Part shown: piece after piece, positions 53,905-64,000 of the stretch
How positions within the stretch are numbered: the first letter of the stretch is position 1
How the letters are laid out: each line of letters begins with the position of its first letter
DNA from: Deltaproteobacteria bacterium
GTDB lineage: Bacteria; Myxococcota; Myxococcia; Myxococcales; 40CM-4-68-19
Direction: 5' to 3'
Length of the DNA: 64,000 nucleotides
Assembly (NCBI GenBank): GCA_005879535.1
Contig: VBKI01000064.1
Span: 139,895 to 203,894, forward strand
Notes under the pieces: generated by a model
Told to the model about the DNA's origin: nothing
The model's input: only the letters and a program-made list of their open reading frames with translations
The model's database searches: none
Made by a program: the position numbers and the translations under genes

Positions 53905-54545
53905 TGGCTGGACGGCTGACGCGCTTTCTGAACCTGGAGCGCCCACGCCGGCCCGGGGAAGCGCCGCACCACGAAGTGGCGACGACGGGTCGTTTCACCG
54001 GCGAACCCTCCACTCTCGGCCTGCAGCGGGACTTCGGGGAGCAGCCCTTCGTGCGCTGCCCGCGGTGCGAGGCGGACAACTCGCGCTACGCGCAGCTCTG
54101 CACGAACTGTCAGGGTCCGCTCACCGGAGACGACGTCCGAGCCTGGAACGAGAAGCTGTGGGCGGACCGGCAGGCGCAGCTCGCTGGCGAGCACACTGCC
54201 CGGGAGCAGACGCAGCGGGAGCTTCTCCAGCAGAACCGTCTGCTGGGCGCGGCGCTGGCGCGGGAGGTCGGCGAGCGCGAGCGAGCGCGCCTCTCCTGGT
54301 GGTGGTCGAACGGCGGGTTGCCGGATGCGACGCCGATCGGCTTCCGGCTCTTGTCGATGCTGCCGACGACGCGCGCGAGAATCGTCGCCGGGGCCGTCGC
54401 GGCCGGGGCATTCGTCGGGGCGGCGCTGCTGGCGTTCGGGGCACGGCGGCATCCGATGCTGCAAGGTGCTGGGTTCGTGATCGGCTTCCTCCTGCTGGTG
54501 CTGTTCACCCCCAACGTGCCGCGATATCGCCGCTGGTGGTGGTGA
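53904..54545 (+). CDS. Zinc-ribbon membrane protein partnered with the ATPase
   Basis: 213 residues. A ribbon C-P-R-C...C-T-N-C in the first third ([20 protein letters not shown]) binds zinc. A helical, coiled-coil-like segment (ARE to GERERARL) leads to two membrane spans ([19 protein letters not shown] and [14 protein letters not shown]). The one-base overlap with the AAA+ gene suggests that it recruits the ATPase to the membrane. No family name can be given. Confidence 0.82.
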
Positions 54546-54554
54546 GGCTGTCTC

Positions 54555-54578
54555 GTTTCGAGCCCAGCAGCTCGAAAC
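54555..54578 (+). terminator. Hairpin between the zinc-ribbon gene and comM
   Basis: GTTTCGAG and CTCGAAAC pair perfectly across an 8-base loop (CCCAGCAG), 10 bases after the zinc-ribbon gene stop. No U-tract follows, so it might be factor-dependent termination or an operator for comM-recA. Confidence 0.42.
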
Positions 54579-54655
54579 AGGAGTCCCATTTCGAGCGCGC
54601 CTGCTGAGGCGTCCTTTGGCGCGCGCACGGCACGCCGTTCGCAGAAGCGCGCTCC

Positions 54656-56277
54656 GTGCATTCGTCGCTCTACTGCGCGGCCATCGCCGGCGCCGGCGCG
54701 CGCCTCGTCGAGGTGCAGGTGGACCTGGCGCTGGGACTACCCGGGTTCCACTTGGTCGGCTTGCCCGACCACGCGTGCAACGACGCGCGCACGCGCGTCC
54801 TCACCGCGCTGCGCAATACCGGGTACCAGCTGCCGCAGAAGAAGATCACGGTCAATCTCGCTCCAGGAGACCTGCGCAAGGAGGGGGTCGGCTTCGACCT
54901 CGCCATCGCGCTCGGGATCCTCGCTGCCGCGGGGCTGACTCCGTTGCCGGAGCGCACGCCGCTGGTGGTCGGCGAGCTCGCGCTCTCCGGCGAGGTGTTG
55001 GCGGTGCGCGGCGTACTGCCCGTCGCGCTGGAGGCGCGCAAGCGCGGGTTCGAGGGCCTGATCGTGCCCGAGCAGAACGCTCCGGAGGGTGCGCTGGTGC
55101 AAGGGATCCGCGTGTACGGCGCCCGCACGCTGGCCGAGGCAGCGGAGACGTTCTGCGGGACGGGAGGTCGCCCTCCCGCAACCGCGCCGCAGGAGACGGC
55201 GCCCGCGACGGCGCTCGATCTGGCCGACGTGCGCGGGCAGCAGACCGCGAAGTGGGCGCTCGAGGTGGCCGCCGCGGGCGGCCACAACGCTCTCTTCATC
55301 GGACCGCCGGGGGCCGGAAAGACCATGCTGGCCCGCCGCTTTTCCGGGTTGCTTCCGGCGCTCTCGTTCGAGGAAGCCGTGGAGGCGACATCCATCTGGT
55401 CGGTGGCCGGCCGGCTCACGCCCGGGCAAGGCCTTATGCCCGCGCGCCCTTTTCGCGCCCCCCATCACACCATCTCGGTGGCCGGGCTGATCGGCGGGGG
55501 ATCGCCGCTGCGGCCGGGCGAGATCTCTCTGGCGCATCGAGGAGTGCTCTTTCTCGACGAGCTGCCGGAGTTCGGGCACGCGGCGCTGGAGGCGCTGCGA
55601 CAGCCGCTGGAGGACGGCAAGGTGTCTCTGGTGCGCGCGAAGGATCGCGCCACCATGCCCGCCCGCTTCATGCTCCTCGGCGCGATGAATCCGTGTCCTT
55701 GCGGACACGCCTCCGATGCGGACCCCGACCGCTGCACGTGCACGCTGCCCGCCAAGGAGAACTACATGCGGCGCATCTCGGGGCCCATCCTGGACCGGTT
55801 CGACCTTCACATCGAGGTCGGAGCATTGCGCACGAAAGACTTTCTCGCGCTGCCGCAGGGCGAAGCGTCGGCCGCCGTTCGCGAGCGCGTCGAAGCCTGC
55901 CGCGCGCTGCAGCGGCGCCGGTTCGCGCAGTTCCCGGATCTCCATTGCAACGCGCAGCTCAGCGGTCCCGCGCTGCGGAAGCTCGTCGGGGCGAGCGACG
56001 CGGCACGGTCGCTGCTGGCGCGCTTCATCGACGAGAAAGGCCTCTCGGCCCGCGCGCACGATCGCATGCTCAAGCTCGCGCGCACCATCGCCGATCTGCA
56101 CGGCCACGAACACGTCGGCGAGCAGCACGTGCAGGGGGCGGTACAGCTGCGCTGTCTCGACAGCCCCACCACCGGCAGGCCGGACCGGATCCGTATGGCG
56201 CCCCTCCAACTCGCGCGCAGGGCAGCGCTGCAACCACCTCCGGGCACGTCGCCCGGCGCGATTCCCAGGGAGGGAAC

Positions 56278-56281
<4 letters not shown>
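54656..56281 (+). CDS. comM: ComM/YifB Mg-chelatase-type helicase
   Basis: 541 residues. The N-terminal Lon-like fold is seen as [20 protein letters not shown]; the AAA+ core has P-loop [14 protein letters not shown] near 216-223 and the Mg-chelatase signature [29 protein letters not shown] and [10 protein letters not shown]. ComM is a hexameric helicase that extends branch migration during natural transformation. The start is GTG at 54656. Its stop overlaps the recA ATG (ATGA). It implies that recombination of incoming DNA is a co-regulated function. Confidence 0.94.
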
Positions 56282-57332
<1,051 letters not shown>

Positions 57333-57336
<4 letters not shown>

Positions 57337-57731
57337 GCACGCTGCAGCAGATCGCGAGCCTGGAGGCCCACCGCGCGGTGCGCAGCGGACGCTGGTTTTC
57401 GCTGCTGCGCATCGCGCCGCCGGGGTGGGTGGCGCTGGATTCGGACGTGGAGGAACTGGCTGCCGTCATCCGCGCCCACCTGCGCCGCACCGATGCGGTA
57501 CTGCGCGTCCGCGACCGCGAGATAGGCGTGGTCCTGATCGAGACGGTGGGCGACGACGTGCACGTTGCCGTCGACCGCCTGCGGGGAGCGCTGGCCGCGC
57601 GGCTGCCGTGGCTCGAGGTGCGAATCGGCTGGGCATCTGTGGGGCCGGGGCAGCGGCCGACATGGCAGGAGGCATGGCGGTGGGCGGGTCAGCTGCTGGT
57701 GGCGGCCGCGGCGGTTCCGGCCGCGGCGTGA
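57333..57731 (+). CDS. Degenerate GGDEF-like protein
   Basis: 132 residues that begin in the recA stop (ATGA). The segment [20 protein letters not shown] corresponds to the strand-turn-strand of a GGDEF domain, but the GGDEF motif itself is replaced by RDREI, so it cannot make cyclic di-[16 protein letters not shown] matches the final strand. It may be a non-enzymatic c-di-GMP sensor or a structural domain; the linkage to recA is notable. Confidence 0.6.
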
Positions 57732-57776
57732 AGGGGGAGTAGGGCGGGGGCGCGCCGGCGGCGCCTCTGCTCCGCT

Positions 57777-58979
57777 TCAATAGAGGCGGTTGAAAACGGC
57801 CGCTCCCCAGGCGTTGACGGCAACGCCGAGGAGCGCGAGGAACCAGAACGTGCCGGTGAACCGGCGTCCGCCCAGCGCCAGCAGGACGATCAGATATGGC
57901 GTGTAGTCCACCGAGAAGCGGAAACCGAACTGGTAGTAGCCGCTGTTCTGGTAGAAAAAGCCGGGAACGGCCACCACGGCGACCGTCAGCCAGAGCGCGC
58001 GGTGCAGGCGCGGCTTCTCCTTCGGCCAGAGCAGGTACAGGAAGAGGGGCGTGGTGACGAACAGGCTCATGCCCTCGCCGTTGAAGCCGATCCGCAGCGG
58101 GTGGAACTGGATCTCCGGCAGGCGCGTGAAGGCATCGTGCAGGTTCCGCTCGAGGAAGGCGTAGTGGAACAGTCCATAGCGGAGGACCTGGGCGTTCACC
58201 CGGTTTGCGTACAGGTGAGAATGGCCGAATTCTCCGAAGCTGCCGAATCGGACGTAGTTCATCCACGCCATCGGCACGGCGATGGCGGCGATGGCGGCGG
58301 CGAACGGCACCAGCCGCGGCAGCGCTGCCCGCCAGCCCGCCGGATCGCGCAGCTTGCTCCATTCCAAAGGGCCGTCGGGGGACAGCGCCTCGAAGACGAA
58401 GAACACCGCGGAGAAGGCCAGCGGCGTCCGCGTGATGGCGGCGCACCCGACGGCAAGGCCGGCGAGCACCGGATGGCGTGCTCCGATCGAAGCGTGCAGG
58501 TAGAGCAGCGTCAGCGTCACGCCGATGGTCTCGGCCGTGAACCAGACCTCGCCGCGGATTCCGCAGCTCCAGGCCAGCGTCCCGAATCCGTAGATGAGGG
58601 CCAGGGCGACGTGCTCCCATTCCGGCCGGGCCTGTAAACGGCGGAAGAGGCGATAGAGGAGCGCCACGTTCGCGGCCGCGAAGAAGAGCGTGAAAGCGAC
58701 GTCGTTGAACGAGAGGCCGAAGACGGCCACGAAGGGAACCATCAACAGCGCCGGGAAAGGGGGGAAGGACACGTACCAGCGCCCGTCCTGCAGGACCCAG
58801 TCGTTGAGGTTCGGCGGCTGCGGCACGGCCAGATGGAGCTGGCCATGGAGGAATGCGTGCGCCTGGTAGACGAAGTGCGGCGCGAAAGACTGATGCGCGA
58901 GCAGCCCGTCGCTGGAGAGCGCGTACGCTGCGAGCGACGCGACGAAGAGGATCAGGTCGACGCGATGGCGCGCGGCCAC
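57777..58979 (-). CDS. Polytopic membrane protein, GT-C-like
   Basis: 400 residues with ten or more membrane spans, for example DLILFVASLAAYAL, MVPFVAVFGLSFNDVAFTLF, IAAIAVPMAWMNY, LWLTVAVVAVPGFFY and IVLLALGGRRFTG. The pattern of long helices with polar loops (VYQAHAFLHGQLHLAVPQPP near the N-terminus) resembles GT-C glycosyltransferases (PMT/ArnT group), but a catalytic aspartate is not definite. The GTG at 58979 is the first suitable start after the cinA stop, 17 bases away. It is the last gene of the pssA-pgpA-cinA operon. Confidence 0.72.
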   Translation of the reverse strand: MAARHRVDLILFVASLAAYALSSDGLLAHQSFAPHFVYQAHAFLHGQLHLAVPQPPNLNDWVLQDGRWYVSFPPFPALLMVPFVAVFGLSFNDVAFTLFFAAANVALLYRLFRRLQARPEWEHVALALIYGFGTLAWSCGIRGEVWFTAETIGVTLTLLYLHASIGARHPVLAGLAVGCAAITRTPLAFSAVFFVFEALSPDGPLEWSKLRDPAGWRAALPRLVPFAAAIAAIAVPMAWMNYVRFGSFGEFGHSHLYANRVNAQVLRYGLFHYAFLERNLHDAFTRLPEIQFHPLRIGFNGEGMSLFVTTPLFLYLLWPKEKPRLHRALWLTVAVVAVPGFFYQNSGYYQFGFRFSVDYTPYLIVLLALGGRRFTGTFWFLALLGVAVNAWGAAVFNRLY

Positions 58980-58996
58980 TTCGCGCCAACCGGTGG

Positions 58997-60259
58997 TCAG
59001 GGGACCCTCGTTGGACCCAACGCCTCGCGCAGGAGCTGGAGCGCGCCGTAGGCAGCCTGCAGGCGCACCTGGCCGCGATCGCCCCGGTACTTCGCGAGTC
59101 GCGCGGTCGTCCCCGGCGGCCCGCACAGTCCGAGCCACACCGTGCCGACGGGTTTGTCCGCGGTCCCGCCGTCTGGCCCGGCAATGCCGGTGATCGCCGC
59201 GGACCACGTCGCACCCGATCGCTCCCGGGCGCCTTCCGCCATCGCGCGCACCACCGGCTCGCTGACGGCGCCGTGCTGCTGGAGCATTTCGCGCGGGACT
59301 CCCAGCGCGCTGTGCTTGAGATCGTTCGAGTACGTGACGAATGCCCCGGCCGTCCAGCGAGAGCTTCCGCCGACCTCGGTCAAGAGCTGGGTCAAGAGTC
59401 CGCCGGTGCAGCTCTCGGCGCAGCAGATCGTCTCGCCGCGGCGCGCGAGCTCCTCGCCCAGCGCCTGCGCGAACGTCACTCCGTCCGCGCCATAGACGAA
59501 CGGACCGAGCGCTTCGCGGCACTTGCGCTCGACGCGCGAAAGGCTCGCCTCCGCCGTCGCGGCGTCGGCGGCCAGCGCGGAGAGCGAGAGATGGTTCTCG
59601 GGGAACTTGGTGCGGAACCCGAAGCGCACTTCCGGATGCGCCTCGCGCACCGCGGAGACGAGCTCGTCGAGCTTGCTCTCGGTGACTCCGTAACAGTGGA
59701 GGATCCGCGAGCGGAGGATGGCGTTGCCGGTGGCCGCGACGAGGCGCGGAAGCACCATCTCTTCGACGATGCGGTGGTATTCGCGTGGCACGCCGGGGAG
59801 GAAGAAGAACTGGCAGCGGTCGATGCGCAACGCGAAGGCGGGCGCGCTGCCGTCGGGGTTGCCGAGCACTTCGGCGGAGCCGGGCACCTCCGCCTGCCGG
59901 AGATTGTTCGCCGGCATCGTCTCGTTGGGTCGAATCTTCGCCCAGCGCCGTCGCAGGTGCTCGAGCCACGGCTCGTATGTCCGCAGCGGGACGCCGGCAG
60001 CCTGCGCGGCGCACGCAGCGGTGAGATCGTCGGCGGTAGGCCCGAGACCGCCGCTGACGATGCAGTAGTCGGCCCGCACGCTGATCTCCAGCAGGGCACG
60101 GCGGATGTCCTCGCCGCGGTCGCCCACTACCGTCGTCCTGCGCAGGGCGAGCCCCAGCGGGTAGAGCCTGGTCGCGGTGATCTGCGTGTTCGTGTCTGCG
60201 ATCAAGCCGCGCATCACCTCGTCGCCCGTGACGAGGAACTCTACGACCGCGGCGCTCAT
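58997..60259 (-). CDS. cinA: CinA, competence/damage-inducible nicotinamide-nucleotide amidase
   Basis: 420 residues. The N-terminal COG1058 domain starts AVVEFLVTGDEVMRGLIADT and has VSGGLGPTADDLT; the C-terminal domain AESCTGGLLTQLLTEVGGSS is nicotinamide mononucleotide amidase (PncC-like). CinA recycles NMN from DNA ligase and pyridine salvage. In other bacteria the gene is often near pgpA and recA, as in this window. The ATG overlaps the pgpA stop (ATGA). Confidence 0.95.
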   Translation of the reverse strand: MSAAVVEFLVTGDEVMRGLIADTNTQITATRLYPLGLALRRTTVVGDRGEDIRRALLEISVRADYCIVSGGLGPTADDLTAACAAQAAGVPLRTYEPWLEHLRRRWAKIRPNETMPANNLRQAEVPGSAEVLGNPDGSAPAFALRIDRCQFFFLPGVPREYHRIVEEMVLPRLVAATGNAILRSRILHCYGVTESKLDELVSAVREAHPEVRFGFRTKFPENHLSLSALAADAATAEASLSRVERKCREALGPFVYGADGVTFAQALGEELARRGETICCAESCTGGLLTQLLTEVGGSSRWTAGAFVTYSNDLKHSALGVPREMLQQHGAVSEPVVRAMAEGARERSGATWSAAITGIAGPDGGTADKPVGTVWLGLCGPPGTTARLAKYRGDRGQVRLQAAYGALQLLREALGPTRVP

Positions 60260-60837
60260 GGTCCGAGCAGCCGTCCCTTCGCCGCCACCGCACCCCAGGT
60301 GAGGAGCAGCGCCCAGAGTCCGGCGAACAGATCGTCGAGCACCACGCCTGCCCCGTTCTTCCAGCGCGGCGCGCGGTCGAAGAATCGCGCCGGCCAGGGC
60401 TTGAGCACGTCGCAGATGCGAAAGAGGACGAAGCCCGCGAGCGCGGCAAAGAGCGTGCGGGGCAGGAACGCCATGGTGACGAGATACCCGGCGACCTCGT
60501 CGATGACGATGTGGCCGGAATCGGGGACCCCGTAGTACCGCCCCGCCCGGTCGGCCGCCGCGATCCCGGTCAGCACGACGGCGGCGGTCGCGGCGAGATA
60601 GAGCCAGCCGGGAACGTACGAGAGCCCCCACCACAGCGGAATCGCGGCGGCGGTCCCCGCGGTGCCCGGCGCCAGCGGCGCATACCCCGCGCCGAAGAAG
60701 GTCGCCCAGACCAGCGCCACTTTCGGCGCAGGCCCCCGGTCGCCGGGGAGCCGCCGCGGCTTGGTCACGACGCGCGTCGCGACGGACTCCGACGTCGGGT
60801 CCGCCGGCGCGTCAACGAGTGGACGGGAGGCGCTCAC
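60256..60837 (-). CDS. pgpA: Phosphatidylglycerophosphatase A
   Basis: 193 residues. Dephosphorylates phosphatidylglycerophosphate to phosphatidylglycerol in the inner membrane. It has WATFFGAGYAPLAPGTAGTA, IVIDEVAGYLVTMAFLP and RICDVLKPWPARFFDR, the diagnostic PgpA segments, with several spans between. GTG at 60837 overlaps the pssA stop as GTGA. The first 30 residues are not conserved. Confidence 0.95.
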   Translation of the reverse strand: MSASRPLVDAPADPTSESVATRVVTKPRRLPGDRGPAPKVALVWATFFGAGYAPLAPGTAGTAAAIPLWWGLSYVPGWLYLAATAAVVLTGIAAADRAGRYYGVPDSGHIVIDEVAGYLVTMAFLPRTLFAALAGFVLFRICDVLKPWPARFFDRAPRWKNGAGVVLDDLFAGLWALLLTWGAVAAKGRLLGP

Positions 60838-61766
60838 GCGTCGTGCTCGCCCTCGTCGGTCCCGCCTCCCGAGGCCGTCGCCGCCGCCGTTTCCAGGGGC
60901 ACCTCGTCCTCTTCCGCCGGAAGCAGTGGCTCTTCGGGCTCCGGTACCTGCGTGGCGACCTGCGCGGCGCGCGCAGCGGCACGGCGGCGGCGGCCGAACA
61001 GCGCTTCCTCCGCGAGCCCGAGCAGGATGTAGATCGAGAAGTAGACGAGGAGCACCAGGGAAGGACGCCCGCGGATGGCGACGGCGACGCCCACCACCGT
61101 GATCAGCAGGAAGACCAGCAGGGTGCGGGGATTGAGGCCCGCCTCCTTGAACGTGCGGTAGCGGATGGTCGACACCATCAGGAACGCGAGCACCAGCACC
61201 AGGGTGGCGATGGGCCACAGTCCCACGGCTTCCGAGACCGGCGCTTCCAGGTTGTTGAGCGCGATCACCAGGGAAACCAGCATGCCGGCCGCCAGCGGAA
61301 TGGGAAGCCCGATGAAGTACCGCTGGGTCCCCGATTCGGCATGGGCGATGACGTTGAAGCGCGCCAGCCGGATCGCCCCGCAGGCGGCGTAGATGGAGCA
61401 GATGGCGATCCCGCCGGTACCCATCCCCGCCAGCGCCCACTTGTAGACGAGGATGGCGGGGGCGACGCCGAAGGTGATGACGTCGGCGAGCGAATCCAGC
61501 TCCACGCCGAACTCGCTCTGCGTCCGCGTCAGGCGCGCCACGCGGCCGTCGAATGCGTCGAAAAAGCTGCCGAAGAAGATCGCTACCGCCGCGCGATAGA
61601 AATTGTCGCCGGTGGGTTCGCCCGCCGAGAGCGTGATGGAGTAGACGCCGCAAAAGATGCTGCTGACGGTGAACAGGTTCGGCAGCACGAACATCAGCTT
61701 GCGGAGGTTCGCGCGGGGGCGCCGCGGGTGGCGCCTTTCCGCGGGCGGTGGGTACGAATCCGGCAT
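60834..61766 (-). CDS. pssA: CDP-diacylglycerol-serine O-phosphatidyltransferase
   Basis: 310 residues. The CDP-alcohol motif D73-G-x2-A77-R78-x8-G87-x3-D91-x3-D95 is exact (FDGRVARLT and FGVELDSLAD). It condenses CDP-diacylglycerol with serine to form phosphatidylserine, the precursor of phosphatidylethanolamine. After the membrane part is a 60-residue acidic low-complexity tail (EEPLLPAEEDEVPLETAAAT). It is the first gene of the pssA-pgpA-cinA-membrane protein operon. Confidence 0.95.
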   Translation of the reverse strand: MPDSYPPPAERRHPRRPRANLRKLMFVLPNLFTVSSIFCGVYSITLSAGEPTGDNFYRAAVAIFFGSFFDAFDGRVARLTRTQSEFGVELDSLADVITFGVAPAILVYKWALAGMGTGGIAICSIYAACGAIRLARFNVIAHAESGTQRYFIGLPIPLAAGMLVSLVIALNNLEAPVSEAVGLWPIATLVLVLAFLMVSTIRYRTFKEAGLNPRTLLVFLLITVVGVAVAIRGRPSLVLLVYFSIYILLGLAEEALFGRRRRAAARAAQVATQVPEPEEPLLPAEEDEVPLETAAATASGGGTDEGEHDA

Positions 61767-61823
61767 CCAGAGGGAAACGCTAGCACGCCAAAGGGGTCGT
61801 CGCTACGAAGTGATTCCGGCTCT

Positions 61824-63302
61824 TTACGGCGTGTTCGGGCAGGTGCGCTGGCGCAGCGGGCCGCCCAGGGCGCGGTTCCCCTCGCCGATCTCGGCCTTGC
61901 CGGAAAGACCGCTCCCGCATCCGGCGTCGATGTCGAGCCGCAGGTTGCCGCCGAAGCGATTCCGCGTCAGCGTGGCCCGGGCCTGCTCGCCGAGCTCGAC
62001 GCCGGCCTTGTGGTTGCGATCGAAGGTGTTTCCGGTGGCGCTGCCGCGCGATCCGTCGAGGAGCAGCAGACCGGAGCGGCCGTTCCCGATGAAGGCGTTG
62101 CCGTTGAGCCGCACCTGCGACCGCAGGGCCGTCACCCCGCTGCCGGCGTTGCCCCGCATGACGTTCTGTTCGATGACGAGTCGCGAATCCACCGCATAGA
62201 AGGCGTCGCCCAAGTCCTTCTCCGCATCGAGCTTCGCTCCGGTGATGGTGTTGCCGCGCGCGGTGACCGCCGACTCGGTGACGTGGACGCCCATGGTTCC
62301 GGGATTCGACATCCGGTTGTCGACCAACAGCACGGGCTTCTTCCCGTCGGACCGGGTGATCGAGATGGCGGCGTCGGTCCCGCCGCGTGCGAGCGTGACG
62401 TTCTCCACGCTGCCGTGCGAGTTCACCATCGCCACGCCGGCGACGCTGTAGTCGGTCAGCTCACCCCCGATCACCGCCAGCTCGGCGCCGCGGAATCCGA
62501 GCACGGCGTACTCGCCGCGCCGGACGCGCGCGCTCTCCACGCGCAGATGCGAGCCGCCTGCGTAGAGCGTCGCTCCCCCGCGCCCTTCGTAGTCTCCGCG
62601 GACGACGCGCGCATCGGCGCCGCCCGTCGCCTGCAGCGCAGAGAGCGACGAGCCGCGCACCTCGACGTCCTCGAGAAGCCCCTTGGCGCCGTTCAACTGG
62701 ATCGCCCTTCGCCCCGCGTCGTGGAACACGACACCGCGCGCCTCCAGGCTTCCTCCTTGCAGATCGATACCGCGGCCCTCGCGACCGCCGCTCACGTCCG
62801 AAACCGTGCTCGACGCAAGCTCGATCTCGGCACCGCGGCCCACCAGCGCGGCGTCGCTGCACCCGCGCAGCTCCACCTTCTGCAGCTTCACGGCCCCGCC
62901 GGTGAAGACGGCGCAGGTGGCCCCGCCCTCGATGGAGAGCCCGTGGATCTGCACGTGGTCCGCTGCACGCCCTTCCAGAGCCGTTGCCCGCGCGTCCACG
63001 GCGACCAGGCGCGTGCGCCCTGCCCCGCGCCCGAGCAGCACCACCGATCGCGTGATCACCAGCGTCTCGCGGTAGACGCCCGCGTCGATGCGCAAGAGAG
63101 CCCCGGCGGGAGCGGCGTTCAGGGCCGCCTGGAGCGAGGAAAACGGCCGCGCCTCGGATCCGTCCGCCGGAGCGGGCTGCGGCTGCGCCTGCTGGCGCAC
63201 GAAAAGGACGGCGGGAGCGATCTCGCGCTGCTCGGCCCATGCTCCCCCGAGCTCACACGCCGCGCAGAGGGCGAACGCGACGGCGGCGAAGGATCGATCC
63301 AC
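61824..63302 (-). CDS. Right-handed beta-helix protein
   Basis: 492 residues. The N-terminus (AAVAFALCAACELGGAWA) is a signal peptide, possibly a lipobox at LCAAC. The body has PFSSLQAALNAAPAGALLRI and then more than ten short repeats (for example LSIEGGATCAVFTGGAVKLQ, AISITRSDGKKPVLLVDNRM, VIEQNVMRGNAGSGVTALRS), matching a pectate-lyase-like solenoid of parallel beta-helix type (COG3420 NosD-like). Catalytic residues are not identifiable. It is a secreted or cell-surface carbohydrate-binding candidate. GTG start with GGGGAGAG upstream. Confidence 0.85.
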   Translation of the reverse strand: MDRSFAAVAFALCAACELGGAWAEQREIAPAVLFVRQQAQPQPAPADGSEARPFSSLQAALNAAPAGALLRIDAGVYRETLVITRSVVLLGRGAGRTRLVAVDARATALEGRAADHVQIHGLSIEGGATCAVFTGGAVKLQKVELRGCSDAALVGRGAEIELASSTVSDVSGGREGRGIDLQGGSLEARGVVFHDAGRRAIQLNGAKGLLEDVEVRGSSLSALQATGGADARVVRGDYEGRGGATLYAGGSHLRVESARVRRGEYAVLGFRGAELAVIGGELTDYSVAGVAMVNSHGSVENVTLARGGTDAAISITRSDGKKPVLLVDNRMSNPGTMGVHVTESAVTARGNTITGAKLDAEKDLGDAFYAVDSRLVIEQNVMRGNAGSGVTALRSQVRLNGNAFIGNGRSGLLLLDGSRGSATGNTFDRNHKAGVELGEQARATLTRNRFGGNLRLDIDAGCGSGLSGKAEIGEGNRALGGPLRQRTCPNTP

Positions 63303-63441
63303 GAAGTTGCTCTCCCCGCGCGCGCCGCCGTAGCTACGACGTTGGTTCTATGTCCTCCACGCCGCGGGACGCAAATCCCGGTCCCGGTTCCGGAGCACCA
63401 ACGCTCCGTAGCCGTCGCGAGTCAGGCAGATGACCGATGTA

Positions 63442-63457
63442 GTTCAACCGGTTGAAC
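63442..63457. promoter_or_regulatory. 16-base perfect palindrome in the 226-base intergenic region
   Basis: GTTCAACCGGTTGAAC is a perfect palindrome lying between the beta-helix gene and the hypothetical gene at 63529, both on the minus strand. It resembles an operator for a dimeric repressor; GTTCAA half-sites also overlap the LexA half-site GTTCAG in part. Nothing else in the gap (63303-63528) was recognised. Confidence 0.5.
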
Positions 63458-63528
63458 CGGTCGACGAGATGGCCGGCCTGCGCGCCGCGCTCGTGTTCCC
63501 CCTCTCTGCGCATTGCGTCATCCGGCCA

Positions 63529-63951
63529 TCAGGCGTCGCCGCCCTTCGGCCCCGGCAAGAGCAGCGGGTCGGAGCGCACTGCCGTCCGGCGCTCGCCCGT
63601 CCCGTGCCGGCGGACCAGCTCGTCCGCGCTGACGCCGAGCATCGCGCAGGCGCGCGCCACGAATGCCTTCGCGTGGAAGAAATGCAGCCGCTCGCCGACG
63701 AACGCCGCGATCAGCACGCCGCGGCACTCCGGCAGGTGCGCGCCGATCGATTCGAGATGGTAGACGAGCTTCGGAAGCAGGTCGTTCGCGAACGCGCCGA
63801 AGCCCGAGAGGATGATCTCGTACGATCGCAGCGATGGCGACGCTTCGTCGTCGCCGTCGGGACGGCGGGCGCGGGCAATGGCCACGTTGGCGTCGCGGGC
63901 TGCGGCCTCGCTGAAGGCGTCCTGCAAGAGCTCGCGGATCTTCTCGTCCAT
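63529..63951 (-). CDS. Hypothetical protein
   Basis: 140 residues. MDEKIRELLQDAFSEAAARD begins a helix, then a disordered linker, and a folded core SYEIILSGFGAFANDLLPKL, GVLIAAFVGERLHFFHAKAF and ACAMLGVSADELVRRHGTGE. No family is recognised; the mixed alpha-beta pattern is plausible for a small soluble protein. The frame also stays open to a GTG at 63999 at the window edge, so the true start may be upstream. Confidence 0.65.
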   Translation of the reverse strand: MDEKIRELLQDAFSEAAARDANVAIARARRPDGDDEASPSLRSYEIILSGFGAFANDLLPKLVYHLESIGAHLPECRGVLIAAFVGERLHFFHAKAFVARACAMLGVSADELVRRHGTGERRTAVRSDPLLLPGPKGGDA

Positions 63952-64000
63952 CGAATCGAACGTACCCCATCGCGCCGGCCGCGCGAACCCATCGTACACT

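Overview
The window is GC-rich (by eye near 70 percent) and extremely gene-dense: no gap between genes exceeds about 230 bases, and most neighbours overlap by ATGA, GTGA or TTGA. Codon third positions are almost always G or C, so every gene casts long open frames on the other strand. Gene content points to a Myxococcota (former Deltaproteobacteria) chromosome: a MerR-cobalamin regulator of CarH type, OmpA proteins with thrombospondin type 3 calcium repeats, a eukaryotic-type Ser/Thr kinase, a multihaem lipoprotein, many lipoproteins, and a LexA-type box resembling the one described in Myxococcus. No rRNA, tRNA, CRISPR array, prophage or insertion sequence was seen; this looks like core chromosome.

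Layout. 1-4.7 kb (minus): truncated secreted BNR-repeat protein, YfhL-type ferredoxin, succinate-semialdehyde dehydrogenase and a HAD phosphatase. 4.8-10.96 kb (minus): the SOS mutagenesis cassette imuA-imuB-(small frame)-dnaE2 behind a LexA-like box. 11-16.4 kb: DoxX-like protein, OmpA-domain remnant, peroxiredoxin, DUF2461 and GNAT genes, a four- to five-domain S1 RNA-binding protein and the CarH-like regulator. 16.4-24.9 kb: gluQ, pckA, infA, an envelope lipoprotein/OmpA pair, DUF1460 protein, DUF2007 protein, lipoprotein, amidohydrolase, membrane protein and trmB. 24.9-34 kb (plus): pspA and a small membrane partner, a lipoprotein-ABC ATPase-permease operon, TMEM175-like channel, AAA+ ATPase with hotdog thioesterase, and kinase. 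34-40.6 kb: lytic transglycosylase, alpha/beta hydrolase, degenerate UshA-like/cytochrome fusion, dusB and a Sel1 protein. 40.7-49 kb (plus): complete moxR-DUF58-batA-batB-batC-batD-batE operon. 49-54.6 kb: YciI, HD, nth, threonine aldolase and a Ycf46-like AAA+ ATPase with a zinc-ribbon membrane protein. 54.6-57.7 kb (plus): comM-recA-degenerate GGDEF. 57.8-64 kb (minus): pssA-pgpA-cinA-membrane protein operon, a beta-helix protein and a hypothetical gene.

How the parts fit. DNA maintenance and uptake are well represented: imuAB-dnaE2 (translesion synthesis, apparently LexA-controlled), comM-recA (recombination of incoming DNA, no LexA box seen) and nth (base excision). Envelope homeostasis is the second theme: PspA, Bat, OmpA/DUF4398, MltD, a LolD/MacB-like exporter and phospholipid synthesis. 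Several starts lack a Shine-Dalgarno sequence and instead have a -10-like hexamer 8-9 bases upstream, which suggests leaderless mRNAs. The most unusual local structure is between imuB and dnaE2, where three palindromes spaced exactly 36 bases apart lie inside a small in-frame reading frame that overlaps both neighbouring genes.
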